Assembly (NCBI GenBank): GCA_965371225.1
Contig: CBDUXP010000008.1
Coordinates: 41,427 to 105,426, forward strand
Source: CBDUXP01 sp965371225 [NCBI: uncultured bacterium]
GTDB taxonomy: Bacteria > Abyssobacteria > SURF-5 > CBDUXP01
Direction of reading: 5' to 3'
DNA length: 64,000 bases
Shown here: positions 18,033 to 25,858 of the stretch, piece after piece
Layout: every line of letters begins with the position of its first letter
Numbering within the stretch: position 1 is the first letter of the stretch
Notes under the pieces: model-generated
What the model was told of the DNA's origin: nothing
What the model saw: the letters and a program-made list of their open reading frames with translations, nothing else
Database searches by the model: none
Position numbers and translations under genes: made by a program

Positions 18033-18791
18033 CTAGCGGAACAGGTCTTCGCCGGGCTTGCGGAGGAGCGCTTGCGCGTTCGTGCGGTTGTTCCGGCGGT
18101 ACCGGTATCCGCGCACGATCACCACCGGCACCCCGGCATCCTTGCGCATCAGCAGCCCCGCGGCGGCGGCAAGTTCGTCGGCGACGGCCACCATCGTGTG
18201 CTCCAGCGGGCGACCCATCAGGTCTTTCTTGCCCGCATAGTCCTCGATGGGCCGGAGCCCGCTCACCCCAATCGCAAACTCCACGAGCCCGGCGCGCCAC
18301 GGCCGTCCCCACGTGTCGCTGACGATCACCGACAACGTGCACCCGGCCAGGCGCTCCAGCTCCTCCTGCAAGGCCGCGGCGGCGCGGTCGGAATCCTCGG
18401 GCAGCAGCAGCGCGTGGTCGTCCCGCTCCACGTTGCTCTGGTCCACGCCCGCGTTGGCGCAGATGAACCCGTGGTGCGTTTCGCAGATGAGCACGCCGCG
18501 GTCCATCCGCGCCACCCGCTTCGTTTCCCGCAACACGGTCTCGATGAGCCGCGGATCCTTACCGTACGTACTGGCGTAGCGTTCCGCGAAAGGGGACGGG
18601 CGCACTTTCCGCAAATCGACCCACCGGCCCGCCGCCTTTGACACGATCTTCTGCGCCACCACGAGCACGTCGCCCTTCTGCAGGCGCACGTCTTGCGCGT
18701 CGCACGCGTCCACGATGCGCGGGGCAAGCGCCGCGCCCTTCCGAATGCGCGGCAGCCCCATCACGGGGATGAGCGCGATCGGTTCAGGCAT
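18033..18791 (-). CDS. cofE: Coenzyme F420-0:L-glutamate ligase CofE
   Basis: CofE adds gamma-linked glutamates to F420-0 using GTP. It is 252 residues, matching stand-alone CofE; the nitroreductase-like half of actinobacterial FbiB is absent. Characteristic segments are GDVLVVAQKIVSKAAGR, GVLICETHHGFICANAGVD, VIVSDTWGRPWRAGLVEFAIG and AVADELAAAAGLLM. The start overlaps the end of cofC by eight bases, so the genes are translationally coupled. It is the last gene of the five-gene cof operon. Confidence 0.95.
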   Translation of the reverse strand: MPEPIALIPVMGLPRIRKGAALAPRIVDACDAQDVRLQKGDVLVVAQKIVSKAAGRWVDLRKVRPSPFAERYASTYGKDPRLIETVLRETKRVARMDRGVLICETHHGFICANAGVDQSNVERDDHALLLPEDSDRAAAALQEELERLAGCTLSVIVSDTWGRPWRAGLVEFAIGVSGLRPIEDYAGKKDLMGRPLEHTMVAVADELAAAAGLLMRKDAGVPVVIVRGYRYRRNNRTNAQALLRKPGEDLFR

Positions 18792-19428
18792 GGACGCTCG
18801 ACAACCAGGGCCGCGCGTGCGCCACGCTCCGGCGCGGCGCGTCCGTGGCCGCGAGCCGGGCGAGGTCGTCGGGCGTGTCGATATCGAGCGCGATCGACGG
18901 ACAGGACACGATGACGGGCGCGACGCCCGCCGCGTTGGCCAGGCCCCGGTGGCGGGCCAGCGATCCGGGCCCGAAGGCGATGGGAATCAGGCCGGCGGGC
19001 CGGCGAAACACGGCGTTCGTTCCCGTTCCGTCCTCGGACGGCACGTACGCGATCCCCGCGCCCCCAACGGCGTCGAGCACGCGGGCCACCTCCGCCGCCT
19101 GCGTCAGGGGACAGTCGCCGGTGATCACCAGCGTGGCCGTCGCGCCCTGCCCCACCGCGCGGTCGGTGGCCCAGTTGACCGCCCCATTGAGTCCGCTCCC
19201 GGCCGGTTCGGCCCAGGCGTCCACCGCGTGCGCCGCCGCGAGCGCTTGCACGGCGGTATCGCGACTGACGACGACAATCCGGTCGATGGCGGCGACGGCC
19301 GCGCACGCGTCCAGCAGATCCTCCAGCATGGCGCCCACCAGCGCGCGCCGCTGGGCGGGTGCGAGGACGGGTGCCAGGCGATGCTTCACCGTCGTCAACG
19401 ACTTCACGGGGATCAGGGTAATGAGCAC
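18784..19428 (-). CDS. cofC: 2-phospho-L-lactate (or 3-phosphoglycerate) guanylyltransferase CofC
   Basis: CofC activates a phosphorylated three-carbon acid with GTP for CofD. The 214 residues show the MobA-like nucleotidyltransferase fold: LIPVKSLTTVKHRLAPVL (N-terminal P-loop-like motif with Lys and Arg), VVSRDTAVQALA, NWATDRAVGQG, LVITGDCPLTQAAEV and IAYVPSEDGTGTNAVF. It sits between cofD (18 bases) and cofE (overlap). Whether it uses 2-phospholactate, phosphoenolpyruvate or 3-phosphoglycerate cannot be read from the sequence. Confidence 0.93.
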   Translation of the reverse strand: MLITLIPVKSLTTVKHRLAPVLAPAQRRALVGAMLEDLLDACAAVAAIDRIVVVSRDTAVQALAAAHAVDAWAEPAGSGLNGAVNWATDRAVGQGATATLVITGDCPLTQAAEVARVLDAVGGAGIAYVPSEDGTGTNAVFRRPAGLIPIAFGPGSLARHRGLANAAGVAPVIVSCPSIALDIDTPDDLARLAATDAPRRSVAHARPWLSSVHA

Positions 19429-19446
19429 GGTCCGAGCGCCACGCCG

Positions 19447-21951
19447 CTAGCGGCGCTGTCCCCCGCGGCGCCGCGCCCGTTCCGCCATCGTTTCCGCTTC
19501 GTCGCTCGGGGTCCAGCCCAGCGTCTCGAGGGATGCCGGGACGTTCGACATCTTGCCGGCCGTGCTCTGCGCCGGCTTCGGCGTGTCCGCCGCGGGAGCG
19601 GGGGGGGTCGTCGATGGCGCTGCCGGTGGTGCGGGCGGGTGTGGCGTCGCGGTCTCCTCCGGAATTTTCCGCTGGAGTTTGGCCACGTGGGCTTCGCTCG
19701 CGGCAATCGCCGTGGTGGCCGCGTCCAGTTGGGCCTGCAGCTTCTGCACCTGCGCCTGGAGTCCGGCCACCGCGCTTCGCAGATCCTCCCGCACCCGCGC
19801 GGACTGGTTGCCGCGCGACTCCGCCGCCACCGCCTCGGCCGTCGCCAGTCGCGCGCGGAGGTGCCCGATCACTTGGCGCGCGCGTTCCCGCTGCACTGTT
19901 CGCCGCTCGCGCGACTGCCGGCGCTGCTGGGCGGCCTCGCGGAGGGCGGTTTCCAACTCTTGGATACGCGCGTGCGTGCGGCTCTCGGCCATGTTCCCCG
20001 CGGTGTCTTCCGCATCGGCACGTTGCTCGGCCATGTCCCCCTCCTGCCGCGCCTCATCGCGCGCGGCCATAAGGCGCCACGCCTCCTGCTCCAGCACACG
20101 CACCTGCTCGCGATGCTCCGCTTCGGCCGTGCCCAGGCGGTGCTCCCGGTCGGCAAGCTGCTCGGTCAGGGTGGCGCTACGCACCTGGGCTTCGGCACGC
20201 GTCTCGGCAAGGACCGTGGTTTCGCGTTCCAGCGCCGCGACGCGCTCTTGCCCCTGCAACTCGATTCCGCGGAACGCCTCCTCCCACTGGGCGTTCGCCA
20301 CCTGCGCCCTCTCGCCCGCGGCGCGGGTGGCGCGCAGTTCCTCCGTCAAGGCGGCGAACTGCGCCTGCACCTCCTGGGTGTCCGACGTGCCGCCGGCGCC
20401 ACCGCCATCGCGCAAGGCGTTCCGCTCCGCTTCCAGGGCCGCGATCCGCCCCCGCAGGCGCTCCCCGTGCGCCACGACCGTGTCCAGCGCGCGCTGGGCC
20501 TCCGCATCCCGTACGCGGGCGTCCTCCGCCGCGGAAGCGCGCTGGCGATCCAGGTTCACCTGTTGCTCCGCCCGTTCCGCCTCGGCAGCGGCCAACTGCG
20601 CCTCAAGCGCCGCCGCCTGCGTAACCGCGGCGGCCTCCCGCGCCTCGGCCACGTCTGCGGCGGTCTGCTCGTCACGCGCGGCCCGGCGTTGCTCGTCCAG
20701 TGCGAGCTGGGCGGCGTCGTGCTCGCTCCAGGCGAGGTCCGCATCCGCCGTAGCGCGGGCCAGCTTGTCTCGCGTCTCCTCCACCTCCTCCCGTAATTCT
20801 TCGACGGTACGTTGGAGCGCGTCGAGTTCGGCCCACGCAACGGCGGCATCTTCGGTAGCGAGCAGTTGGGCGTCCAGCTCCGCGATGCGCGTGCGCAAGG
20901 CCTCCACCTCGGCCCCGGTGGGATCAGGCGCCGCCGCGGTGATGGTGTGCGGGTCGGGGCCGGGCGTGAGGGGCTGGAACGGGGGGGGCTGGGGCGGCGG
21001 CACCTGCGTGACGGGGTAGTCCACCGCCGCCAGGACGCTCCGCGCGACGGTGAGCGACGCGGGCAGGTCCGGCATCAGCGTGTCGATGGCCAGCACGGTC
21101 AGGCCGCGCTGTTCCAACGCCGGCGCATCGGCGGCGTCGCGGTCGTGAATGACGAGCAGGTCGATGAGGCCGGCATAGGCGTCGGCCAAGCCCTCGTTAC
21201 TCACGGCGATCCCGAACGCGCGCATGAGTTGCGCGGAGGGGCCGCTGACGGGCGCGCCCCCAAGCAGCGGGCTCACCGCGACGCCGCGCGCCTTGCTGGC
21301 CACGATCGCGTCGAAGATCCCGTTCACGCTGAGGATCGTCCCAATGCTCACCACGGGGCTGCTCGGCGCGATGAGCAGCACGTCGGCCTCGGCGATGGCC
21401 TGCAGCACCCCGGCGGCGGGTTGGGCCGCGCCGATGTTCTGGAAGATGATCGCCTGCACGTCGTCCGGCGCCCCGCGCTCGATGAGGTACTCCTGAAAAT
21501 GCACGAGGGACCCGTCGGCCAATTGCACGTGCGTTTCCACCGTCTGGTCGGTCATGAGCAGGATGCGCTGTTGCACGCCGAGGGCCCGGCGAATGTCGTC
21601 TGCGACCGCGGACGGCGTCTTCCCCTGTGCCAGCAGATTGGTGCGGTGCAGGTGCGTGGCCAGGTCGCGATCGCCCAGGTTGAACCAGCCCGGCCGGCCG
21701 TAGCCGCGCAATTGTTCGAGGCAGACGAACGAATCTTGGGCGAAGCCCCACGCCTTGAGGGGATCCACCAGGCCGGCGAGGGTGTACGTAATAATGTCCA
21801 CGTCCGGGGAAATGCGCAGGCCATGCATGGTCACGTCATCGCCCGTGTTGACGATGACGGTCAACCGCTCGGGCGGGACGCAGCCGGCCACCCCGCGGAC
21901 GAACTTGGCGCCGCCGGTGCCGCCGGCCAGCACGACCACGTTACCGCTCAT
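19447..21951 (-). CDS. cofD: CofD (F420 phospholactyl transferase) fused to a long C-terminal coiled coil
   Basis: The 834-residue protein starts at ATG 21951, four bases into the end of cofG (ATGA overlap). Residues 1-312 are a complete CofD, which transfers the phospholactyl (or equivalent) group to the deazaflavin Fo: VVVLAGGTGGAKFVRGV, IVNTGDDVTMHGL, WFNLGDRDLATHLHRT and LIAPSSPVVSIGTIL. Family members are normally about 310-330 residues. Residues 313-345 are a proline-rich linker (QVPPPQPPPFQPL). Residues 347-762 are an Ala/Glu/Arg/Gln-rich heptad-like coiled coil. Residues 763-834 are a second Pro/Ala tail ending in basic ARRRGGQRR. One uninterrupted frame covers everything. The extension may oligomerise CofD, tether it to the nucleoid or envelope, or scaffold the pathway; none of this is shown by the sequence. 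Confidence 0.92.
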   Translation of the reverse strand: MSGNVVVLAGGTGGAKFVRGVAGCVPPERLTVIVNTGDDVTMHGLRISPDVDIITYTLAGLVDPLKAWGFAQDSFVCLEQLRGYGRPGWFNLGDRDLATHLHRTNLLAQGKTPSAVADDIRRALGVQQRILLMTDQTVETHVQLADGSLVHFQEYLIERGAPDDVQAIIFQNIGAAQPAAGVLQAIAEADVLLIAPSSPVVSIGTILSVNGIFDAIVASKARGVAVSPLLGGAPVSGPSAQLMRAFGIAVSNEGLADAYAGLIDLLVIHDRDAADAPALEQRGLTVLAIDTLMPDLPASLTVARSVLAAVDYPVTQVPPPQPPPFQPLTPGPDPHTITAAAPDPTGAEVEALRTRIAELDAQLLATEDAAVAWAELDALQRTVEELREEVEETRDKLARATADADLAWSEHDAAQLALDEQRRAARDEQTAADVAEAREAAAVTQAAALEAQLAAAEAERAEQQVNLDRQRASAAEDARVRDAEAQRALDTVVAHGERLRGRIAALEAERNALRDGGGAGGTSDTQEVQAQFAALTEELRATRAAGERAQVANAQWEEAFRGIELQGQERVAALERETTVLAETRAEAQVRSATLTEQLADREHRLGTAEAEHREQVRVLEQEAWRLMAARDEARQEGDMAEQRADAEDTAGNMAESRTHARIQELETALREAAQQRRQSRERRTVQRERARQVIGHLRARLATAEAVAAESRGNQSARVREDLRSAVAGLQAQVQKLQAQLDAATTAIAASEAHVAKLQRKIPEETATPHPPAPPAAPSTTPPAPAADTPKPAQSTAGKMSNVPASLETLGWTPSDEAETMAERARRRGGQRR

Positions 21952-23099
21952 CTGCCCGGCCCCCGGGCGAACCCGTCCGTGTCCGCGAGGCGATCCACAA
22001 ATGGCGCCATCTCGGGATGGACGTACTCGCGCCGCCGCCGCACGTAGTCCGGGTACAGCGTCAGCCGCTCGCGCAGCCGGAAGCCGGCGCGTTCGGTCAC
22101 GGCGCGCAACGCGTCCAGCGCCGGCCAGGGCGCCTCCGGATTCACGTAGTCCATGGTGAGGGGGGAGACGCCGCCCCAATCGGTGATGCCGCAGGCCAGG
22201 AACGCGCCATACTCGTCGGGCGTGAGGTTCGGCGGCGCCTGGATCGGCAGCTCGGGGCCGCAGATGAGCCGGGCGGCCGCGAGGACGCGCCGCATCATGG
22301 TCACGTCCGGCTCCGTACACCCTTCCATCCGCGTGCCGGATTTCGCGCGGAAGTTCTGCACGATGATTTCCTGGATCTGGCCGCCGGCCGCCAGGTCGCG
22401 GAGGGCGAACAGGGTGTCGATGATCTCGTCGGGCCGTTCGCCGATGCCGATGAGCAGGCCGCTGGTGAGGGGTACGCGGGTCGCCCGGCCGGCGCGCAAC
22501 ATCTCGAGCCGGCGTTCCGGCCGCTTGTCCGGCGACCGACGGTGCGCCGCGTCGGGGGCCATGAGGCGGTCGCTGACGGTTTCCAGCATGAGCCCCATGG
22601 AACCGGTGACCGGCTTCAGGTCGGCCAATTCCTGCGCGGTCAAGACGCCGCAATTAATATGCGGGAGCAGACCCGTCTCATCGCGCACGAGCTTCGCCAA
22701 CTGGTACAGGTACTCGGGCGTGCTCTCCACCCCGTAACCGGCCAAGGCGGTGCGCACGTCCGCGTACTTCGTCTCCGGCCGGTCGCCGGTCACGAACAAC
22801 GCCTCCGTGCAACCCAGGGCGCGCCCGGCCTCGGCCACCGCCAGCACCGCGTCGGGCGTCATGACCTGGGCGTGCGGCGGCTCCTGTTTGAAGGTGCAGT
22901 AGCTGCAATCGTCGCGGCAATGGGTGATGGCCGGCAGGAAGACGTTGCGCGCCACGGAAATGGTGTCGCCGTGCACCGTGCGCGCTTCGGCCGCCGCAAC
23001 GGCGCAGAGCGTGTCCAGCTCGGAACCCTCCAGCGTCAGCCACGCGCATGCTTCCGCGTGCGCGGGCGCGGACCGTGCGTGTGTGGTGACCGCCGGCAT
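21948..23099 (-). CDS. cofG: 7,8-didemethyl-8-hydroxy-5-deazariboflavin synthase subunit CofG (radical SAM)
   Basis: With CofH, CofG makes the Fo chromophore of F420 from tyrosine and a ribityl-pyrimidine. It has 383 residues. The radical SAM cluster cysteines are C61, C65 and C68 in HCRDDCSYCTF. Further features are GDRPETKYADVR, LPHINCGVLTAQELADL, LTSGLLIGIGERPDEIIDTL and ACGITDWGGVSPLT, all typical of CofG. It is a separate gene, unlike the CofG-CofH fusion FbiC of actinobacteria. It follows cofH after 16 bases and overlaps cofD. Confidence 0.96.
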   Translation of the reverse strand: MPAVTTHARSAPAHAEACAWLTLEGSELDTLCAVAAAEARTVHGDTISVARNVFLPAITHCRDDCSYCTFKQEPPHAQVMTPDAVLAVAEAGRALGCTEALFVTGDRPETKYADVRTALAGYGVESTPEYLYQLAKLVRDETGLLPHINCGVLTAQELADLKPVTGSMGLMLETVSDRLMAPDAAHRRSPDKRPERRLEMLRAGRATRVPLTSGLLIGIGERPDEIIDTLFALRDLAAGGQIQEIIVQNFRAKSGTRMEGCTEPDVTMMRRVLAAARLICGPELPIQAPPNLTPDEYGAFLACGITDWGGVSPLTMDYVNPEAPWPALDALRAVTERAGFRLRERLTLYPDYVRRRREYVHPEMAPFVDRLADTDGFARGPGR

Positions 23100-23115
23100 A
23101 CGACTTCCGGGCGGG

Positions 23116-24264
23116 TCAGGCGACGGCCAACTGGCGCGCGCGGGCGGGGGCGAAATCCGGGCCGGGGCGTTTCGTCCGGTCGGGCAAGACTTCCTGGTAG
23201 GTGGTGGACCGGCGCCAGGGGGTCTTCCCGCCGCTGCGGATGGCGTCGATGAGCTGCTGTTCTTCCTGCTTCTGGCCGTGGGGGCCGCCGCTCATGCGGG
23301 TGATGTTCTCGGCCATGAGCGTGCCGCCGAAGTCATTGGCGCCCCAATCGAGGATCTCGACCGCCCCCTCCACGCCCAGCTTGACCCAGGACGTTTGCAG
23401 ATTGCGCACCACATCACTCAAGTACAGGCGCGCGACGGCGTACAGGCGCTGGACATAGGGCCAAGGCGCGGTGTCGGTCATCTTGAGCCTGCGGCCGAGG
23501 GGGTTGTCGTACGGGATGAACAGCAGGGGGACGAACTCGGTGAAGCCCCACGTGCGCGGCTGTTCGGTGCGGCACATTTCCAGGTGGTAGATCACGTGGT
23601 GGGGCTGTTCCAGGTGGCCGAACATGATGGTGTAGTTGCTGAGCACGCCCCGCTCGTGGGCCGCGTGGTGGATGCGAAACCAGTCCGCGGCGGGAAGCTT
23701 GCCCGGCGCGATCTGTTGGCGGATCTGGGGGTGGAAGTTCTCCGCGGCGGTGCCGGGCATGGTGTCCATCCCGGCCTCCACGACCCGGTCCAGCACCGCC
23801 TCGACCGTCATATCCATGCGCCGGGCCAGCTCCCAAATTTCCTGCGCACTGTAGGCGTGCAGGTGGATGGTCGGCTTCCACGCCTTCAGCCGCCCGAGCA
23901 GTTCGCAGTAATAATCGAGGTCGTGCCGGGGATTGATGCCCCCCTGAATGCAAATCTCGTCCACGTCTTCAAACGTAGCGAGCGTGGCGTCGAGCGTGGC
24001 GAGGTCCGTATCGAAGGCGCCGTCCTGGCTGTGCCCCCGTTTGAAGCCGCAGAACGCACAGTCCGTATAACAGATGTTCGTGAAGTTGTAGTTCCGGTTG
24101 ATCACGTAGGAGACGCGATCACCGTTCAACTGCCGGTTCAGCGCATCGGCCGCCTGGCGAATGGGTTCGTGCCAGTCCGCGCCGGCCGCCAGCAGGGCGA
24201 TGCCCTCGCGCGGCGTCAGATACTCCCCTCCCACCGCCTTATCCAGAAGAGCGCTCAGAGACAT
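23116..24264 (-). CDS. cofH: Fo synthase subunit CofH (radical SAM)
   Basis: CofH transfers the hydroxybenzyl group of tyrosine to 5-amino-6-ribitylaminouracil, the first committed step to F420. The 382 residues carry the radical SAM motif with C65, C69 and C72 (ICYTDCAFCGF). Other signatures are EICIQGGINPRHDLDYY, AENFHPQIRQQIAPGK and FTEFVPLLFIPYDNPLG. It is the first gene of cofH-G-D-C-E. Its ATG has a GGGAG ribosome site. Confidence 0.96.
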   Translation of the reverse strand: MSLSALLDKAVGGEYLTPREGIALLAAGADWHEPIRQAADALNRQLNGDRVSYVINRNYNFTNICYTDCAFCGFKRGHSQDGAFDTDLATLDATLATFEDVDEICIQGGINPRHDLDYYCELLGRLKAWKPTIHLHAYSAQEIWELARRMDMTVEAVLDRVVEAGMDTMPGTAAENFHPQIRQQIAPGKLPAADWFRIHHAAHERGVLSNYTIMFGHLEQPHHVIYHLEMCRTEQPRTWGFTEFVPLLFIPYDNPLGRRLKMTDTAPWPYVQRLYAVARLYLSDVVRNLQTSWVKLGVEGAVEILDWGANDFGGTLMAENITRMSGGPHGQKQEEQQLIDAIRSGGKTPWRRSTTYQEVLPDRTKRPGPDFAPARARQLAVA

Positions 24265-24336
24265 TGGGAACTCCCGCCCGCGCCCGCCGTCCCTCCCCTT
24301 CAGGGGCGCCGGGCCGCTCGTGTTGTAGGCAACCCG

Positions 24337-24365
24337 AGTATACCTGTGCCTCGCACAGTGGGAAA
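24337..24365 (-). promoter_or_regulatory. Putative promoter of the cof operon
   Basis: On the minus strand TATACT (24337-24342) has TTTCCC (24360-24365) 17 bases upstream. It leaves a leader of about 65 bases before the cofH ATG. The -10 is strong; the -35 is poor. Confidence 0.5.
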
Positions 24366-24386
24366 GAGCCGCATCATCACTATGTT

Positions 24387-24421
24387 TATAGGGTCCAATC
24401 GCACTCCCTATTGGTGCTATA
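24387..24421. promoter_or_regulatory. Imperfect inverted repeat upstream of the cof promoter (possible operator)
   Basis: Arms TATAG-GGT-CCAAT (24387-24399) and ATTGG-TG-CTATA (24410-24421) mirror each other except at the short centre of each arm. They lie in an AT-rich patch between the TetR gene and cofH, just upstream of the likely cof promoter. A regulator site is plausible; the protein that binds it is unknown. Confidence 0.4.
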
Positions 24422-24594
24422 TAAGAACTCTCCGCGAAAAGAATCTCCGCACGACGCCATTCCTGGGCGCACGGGAGCGGCGCTACCTGTGGCCCACCCG
24501 GCGTCCGGGGCGACAGGGAAGGTCGTGCGGGGGGTGCGCGCGTGCCGGCCCGGACCGGCCAAAGGCGCGTGCGGGTGCGGAACCGGCCCTCCGG
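24422..24594. other. Rest of the TetR-cofH intergenic region, nothing further recognised
   Basis: Between the inverted repeat and the TetR stop the sequence becomes GC-rich again with no protein-like frame. With 24265-24421 it makes a gap of about 330 bases without a gene. Confidence 0.5.
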
Positions 24595-25221
24595 TTATTC
24601 GATCTCGATGGCGCGGTGGAACATCTGGAGCATCACTTCGAGGAGCGGTTCCAAGTCCGTCTCCGCAAGCCGGGTCTTGCCGTGCGCCTCCAAGAGCAGG
24701 ATCCCGTTGAACGCGCCCCAGAACACGTTCGCCGTCTCCCACGCGTCCAGCATGCGGAACGTGCCGTTTGCTTGGCCCGCCTTGAGCGCATCCGCGACCA
24801 CCTGCAGGCAGCCGACGACTTTCTCTTGTATGCACTCCCGATGCGGCGGAGGAAACGGCGTCTGCCCCTGCACGTGATCGTAGAAATTCAGGACATTAAA
24901 GTAGTCGCGCTGCTCGCGGTAGAACCGCAGATACGCGTGCGCGAGCGCGCGCACGGCCTCGGGACCGGGGGGGGCGCTGGCGGTGGCGTCGCTCAAGGTC
25001 GCATGCAAGCGGTCCAGCCCCTCCTCGACAATGGAGGCGAACAGGGCCGGTTTCCCGTTGAAATGTTTGTAGATCAGCGCCGGGCTGATTTCCACCTTGG
25101 CCGCAATGCTGTCGATGGTGGTGGCGGAATAGCCGCGGGCCAGGAACGACTGGCGCGCCGCGTCGAGAATTTCCTGGCGGCGGTGGGTGTGGGGCGTGGA
25201 TTTGCGGCGGGCGGCGGGCAC
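24595..25221 (-). CDS. TetR/AcrR family transcriptional regulator
   Basis: This 208-residue regulator starts with GTG at 25221. The N-terminal helix-turn-helix is typical: RRQEILDAARQSFLARGYSA, TTIDSIAAKVEISPALIYKHF, NGKPALFASIVEEGL. The ligand-binding domain ends in LEVMLQMFHRAIEIE. It is divergent from the Fur-type gene and upstream of the cof operon on the same strand, so it could control either side. The ligand cannot be guessed. Confidence 0.92.
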   Translation of the reverse strand: MPAARRKSTPHTHRRQEILDAARQSFLARGYSATTIDSIAAKVEISPALIYKHFNGKPALFASIVEEGLDRLHATLSDATASAPPGPEAVRALAHAYLRFYREQRDYFNVLNFYDHVQGQTPFPPPHRECIQEKVVGCLQVVADALKAGQANGTFRMLDAWETANVFWGAFNGILLLEAHGKTRLAETDLEPLLEVMLQMFHRAIEIE

Positions 25222-25269
25222 GGTAGGCGCAACCGGCGCATGCTACCAACGCCGAAGGAGGGCGTCAAC

Positions 25270-25298
25270 TTGATTGGCGCCAACCCCACTGCTATGGT
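25270..25298 (+). promoter_or_regulatory. Promoter of the Fur-family gene with an internal palindrome
   Basis: TTGATT (25270-25275) and TATGGT (25293-25298) are 17 bases apart, and the Fur-gene ATG comes eight bases after the -10, so the leader is nearly absent. The palindrome TTGGCGCCAA (25274-25283) overlaps the -35 and the spacer, a good place for a repressor, perhaps the divergent TetR. Confidence 0.6.
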
Positions 25299-25306
25299 GC
25301 GAGATC

Positions 25307-25801
25307 ATGGCGAAAGCTCGGCACGATCCCCGCGCGGTATTTCGTCAGTTCCTCGCGCACGAGGGGCTTCGGTGGACCCCGGAGCGGGAGGCGATACTCG
25401 AAGCGGTGTTCAGCATTCATCGCCACTTTGACGCCGATCACCTGTATGACCTGTTGCGGCAGCAGAAGCACCGGGTGTCCCGCGCGACGATTTACCGAAC
25501 ACTCGATCTGCTGGTGAAGAGCGGACTCGTCGCGGACATCGACTTCGGGGACGGCCACACCTCGTTCGAACACGTCTATGGGCACGAGCATCACGACCAC
25601 CTCATTTGCACCCGTTGCGGGCGGGCCACCGAGTTCGAGGAGCCGCGTATCGAACGGCTGCAGGAGCAAGTGTGCCGCCGCCTGGGGTTCCGCGCCGAGC
25701 GGCACAGCCTGCGCATTTTCGGCCTGTGCCGGCAGTGCCTGGCCGAAACGTCCCCGGCGCACGCATCGCGGCGGTCGGCCGAGGCGCGGTCGGCGCCGTG
25801 A
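25307..25801 (+). CDS. Fur family metal- or peroxide-responsive regulator
   Basis: The 164 residues start at ATG 25307; an in-frame TTG 33 bases earlier lies inside the promoter. The winged-helix DNA-binding domain (LRWTPEREAILEAVF, VSRATIYRTLDLLVKSGLV) is followed by the Fur metal-binding signature HVYGHEHHDHLICTRCG and two CxxC pairs (CTRC and CRQC), the structural zinc site. Fur, PerR and Zur cannot be separated on this evidence. It is followed by a thiolase gene with its own ribosome site. Confidence 0.92.
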   Translation: MAKARHDPRAVFRQFLAHEGLRWTPEREAILEAVFSIHRHFDADHLYDLLRQQKHRVSRATIYRTLDLLVKSGLVADIDFGDGHTSFEHVYGHEHHDHLICTRCGRATEFEEPRIERLQEQVCRRLGFRAERHSLRIFGLCRQCLAETSPAHASRRSAEARSAP

Positions 25802-25858
25802 TAGACTGAGCCGCCCGACTGCCCGCGGGCTCGCACAGCGGCCGAGGAGGAGAATCCG

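Noticed and set aside
21952-22653. N-terminal extension of the cofD frame
   Set aside because: The added residues are low-complexity and lie antisense-free inside cofG; the CofD motif starts at the ATG at 21951.
25274-25306. Upstream TTG as the start of the Fur gene
   Set aside because: It lies inside the promoter, and the ATG at 25307 follows the -10 by eight bases.
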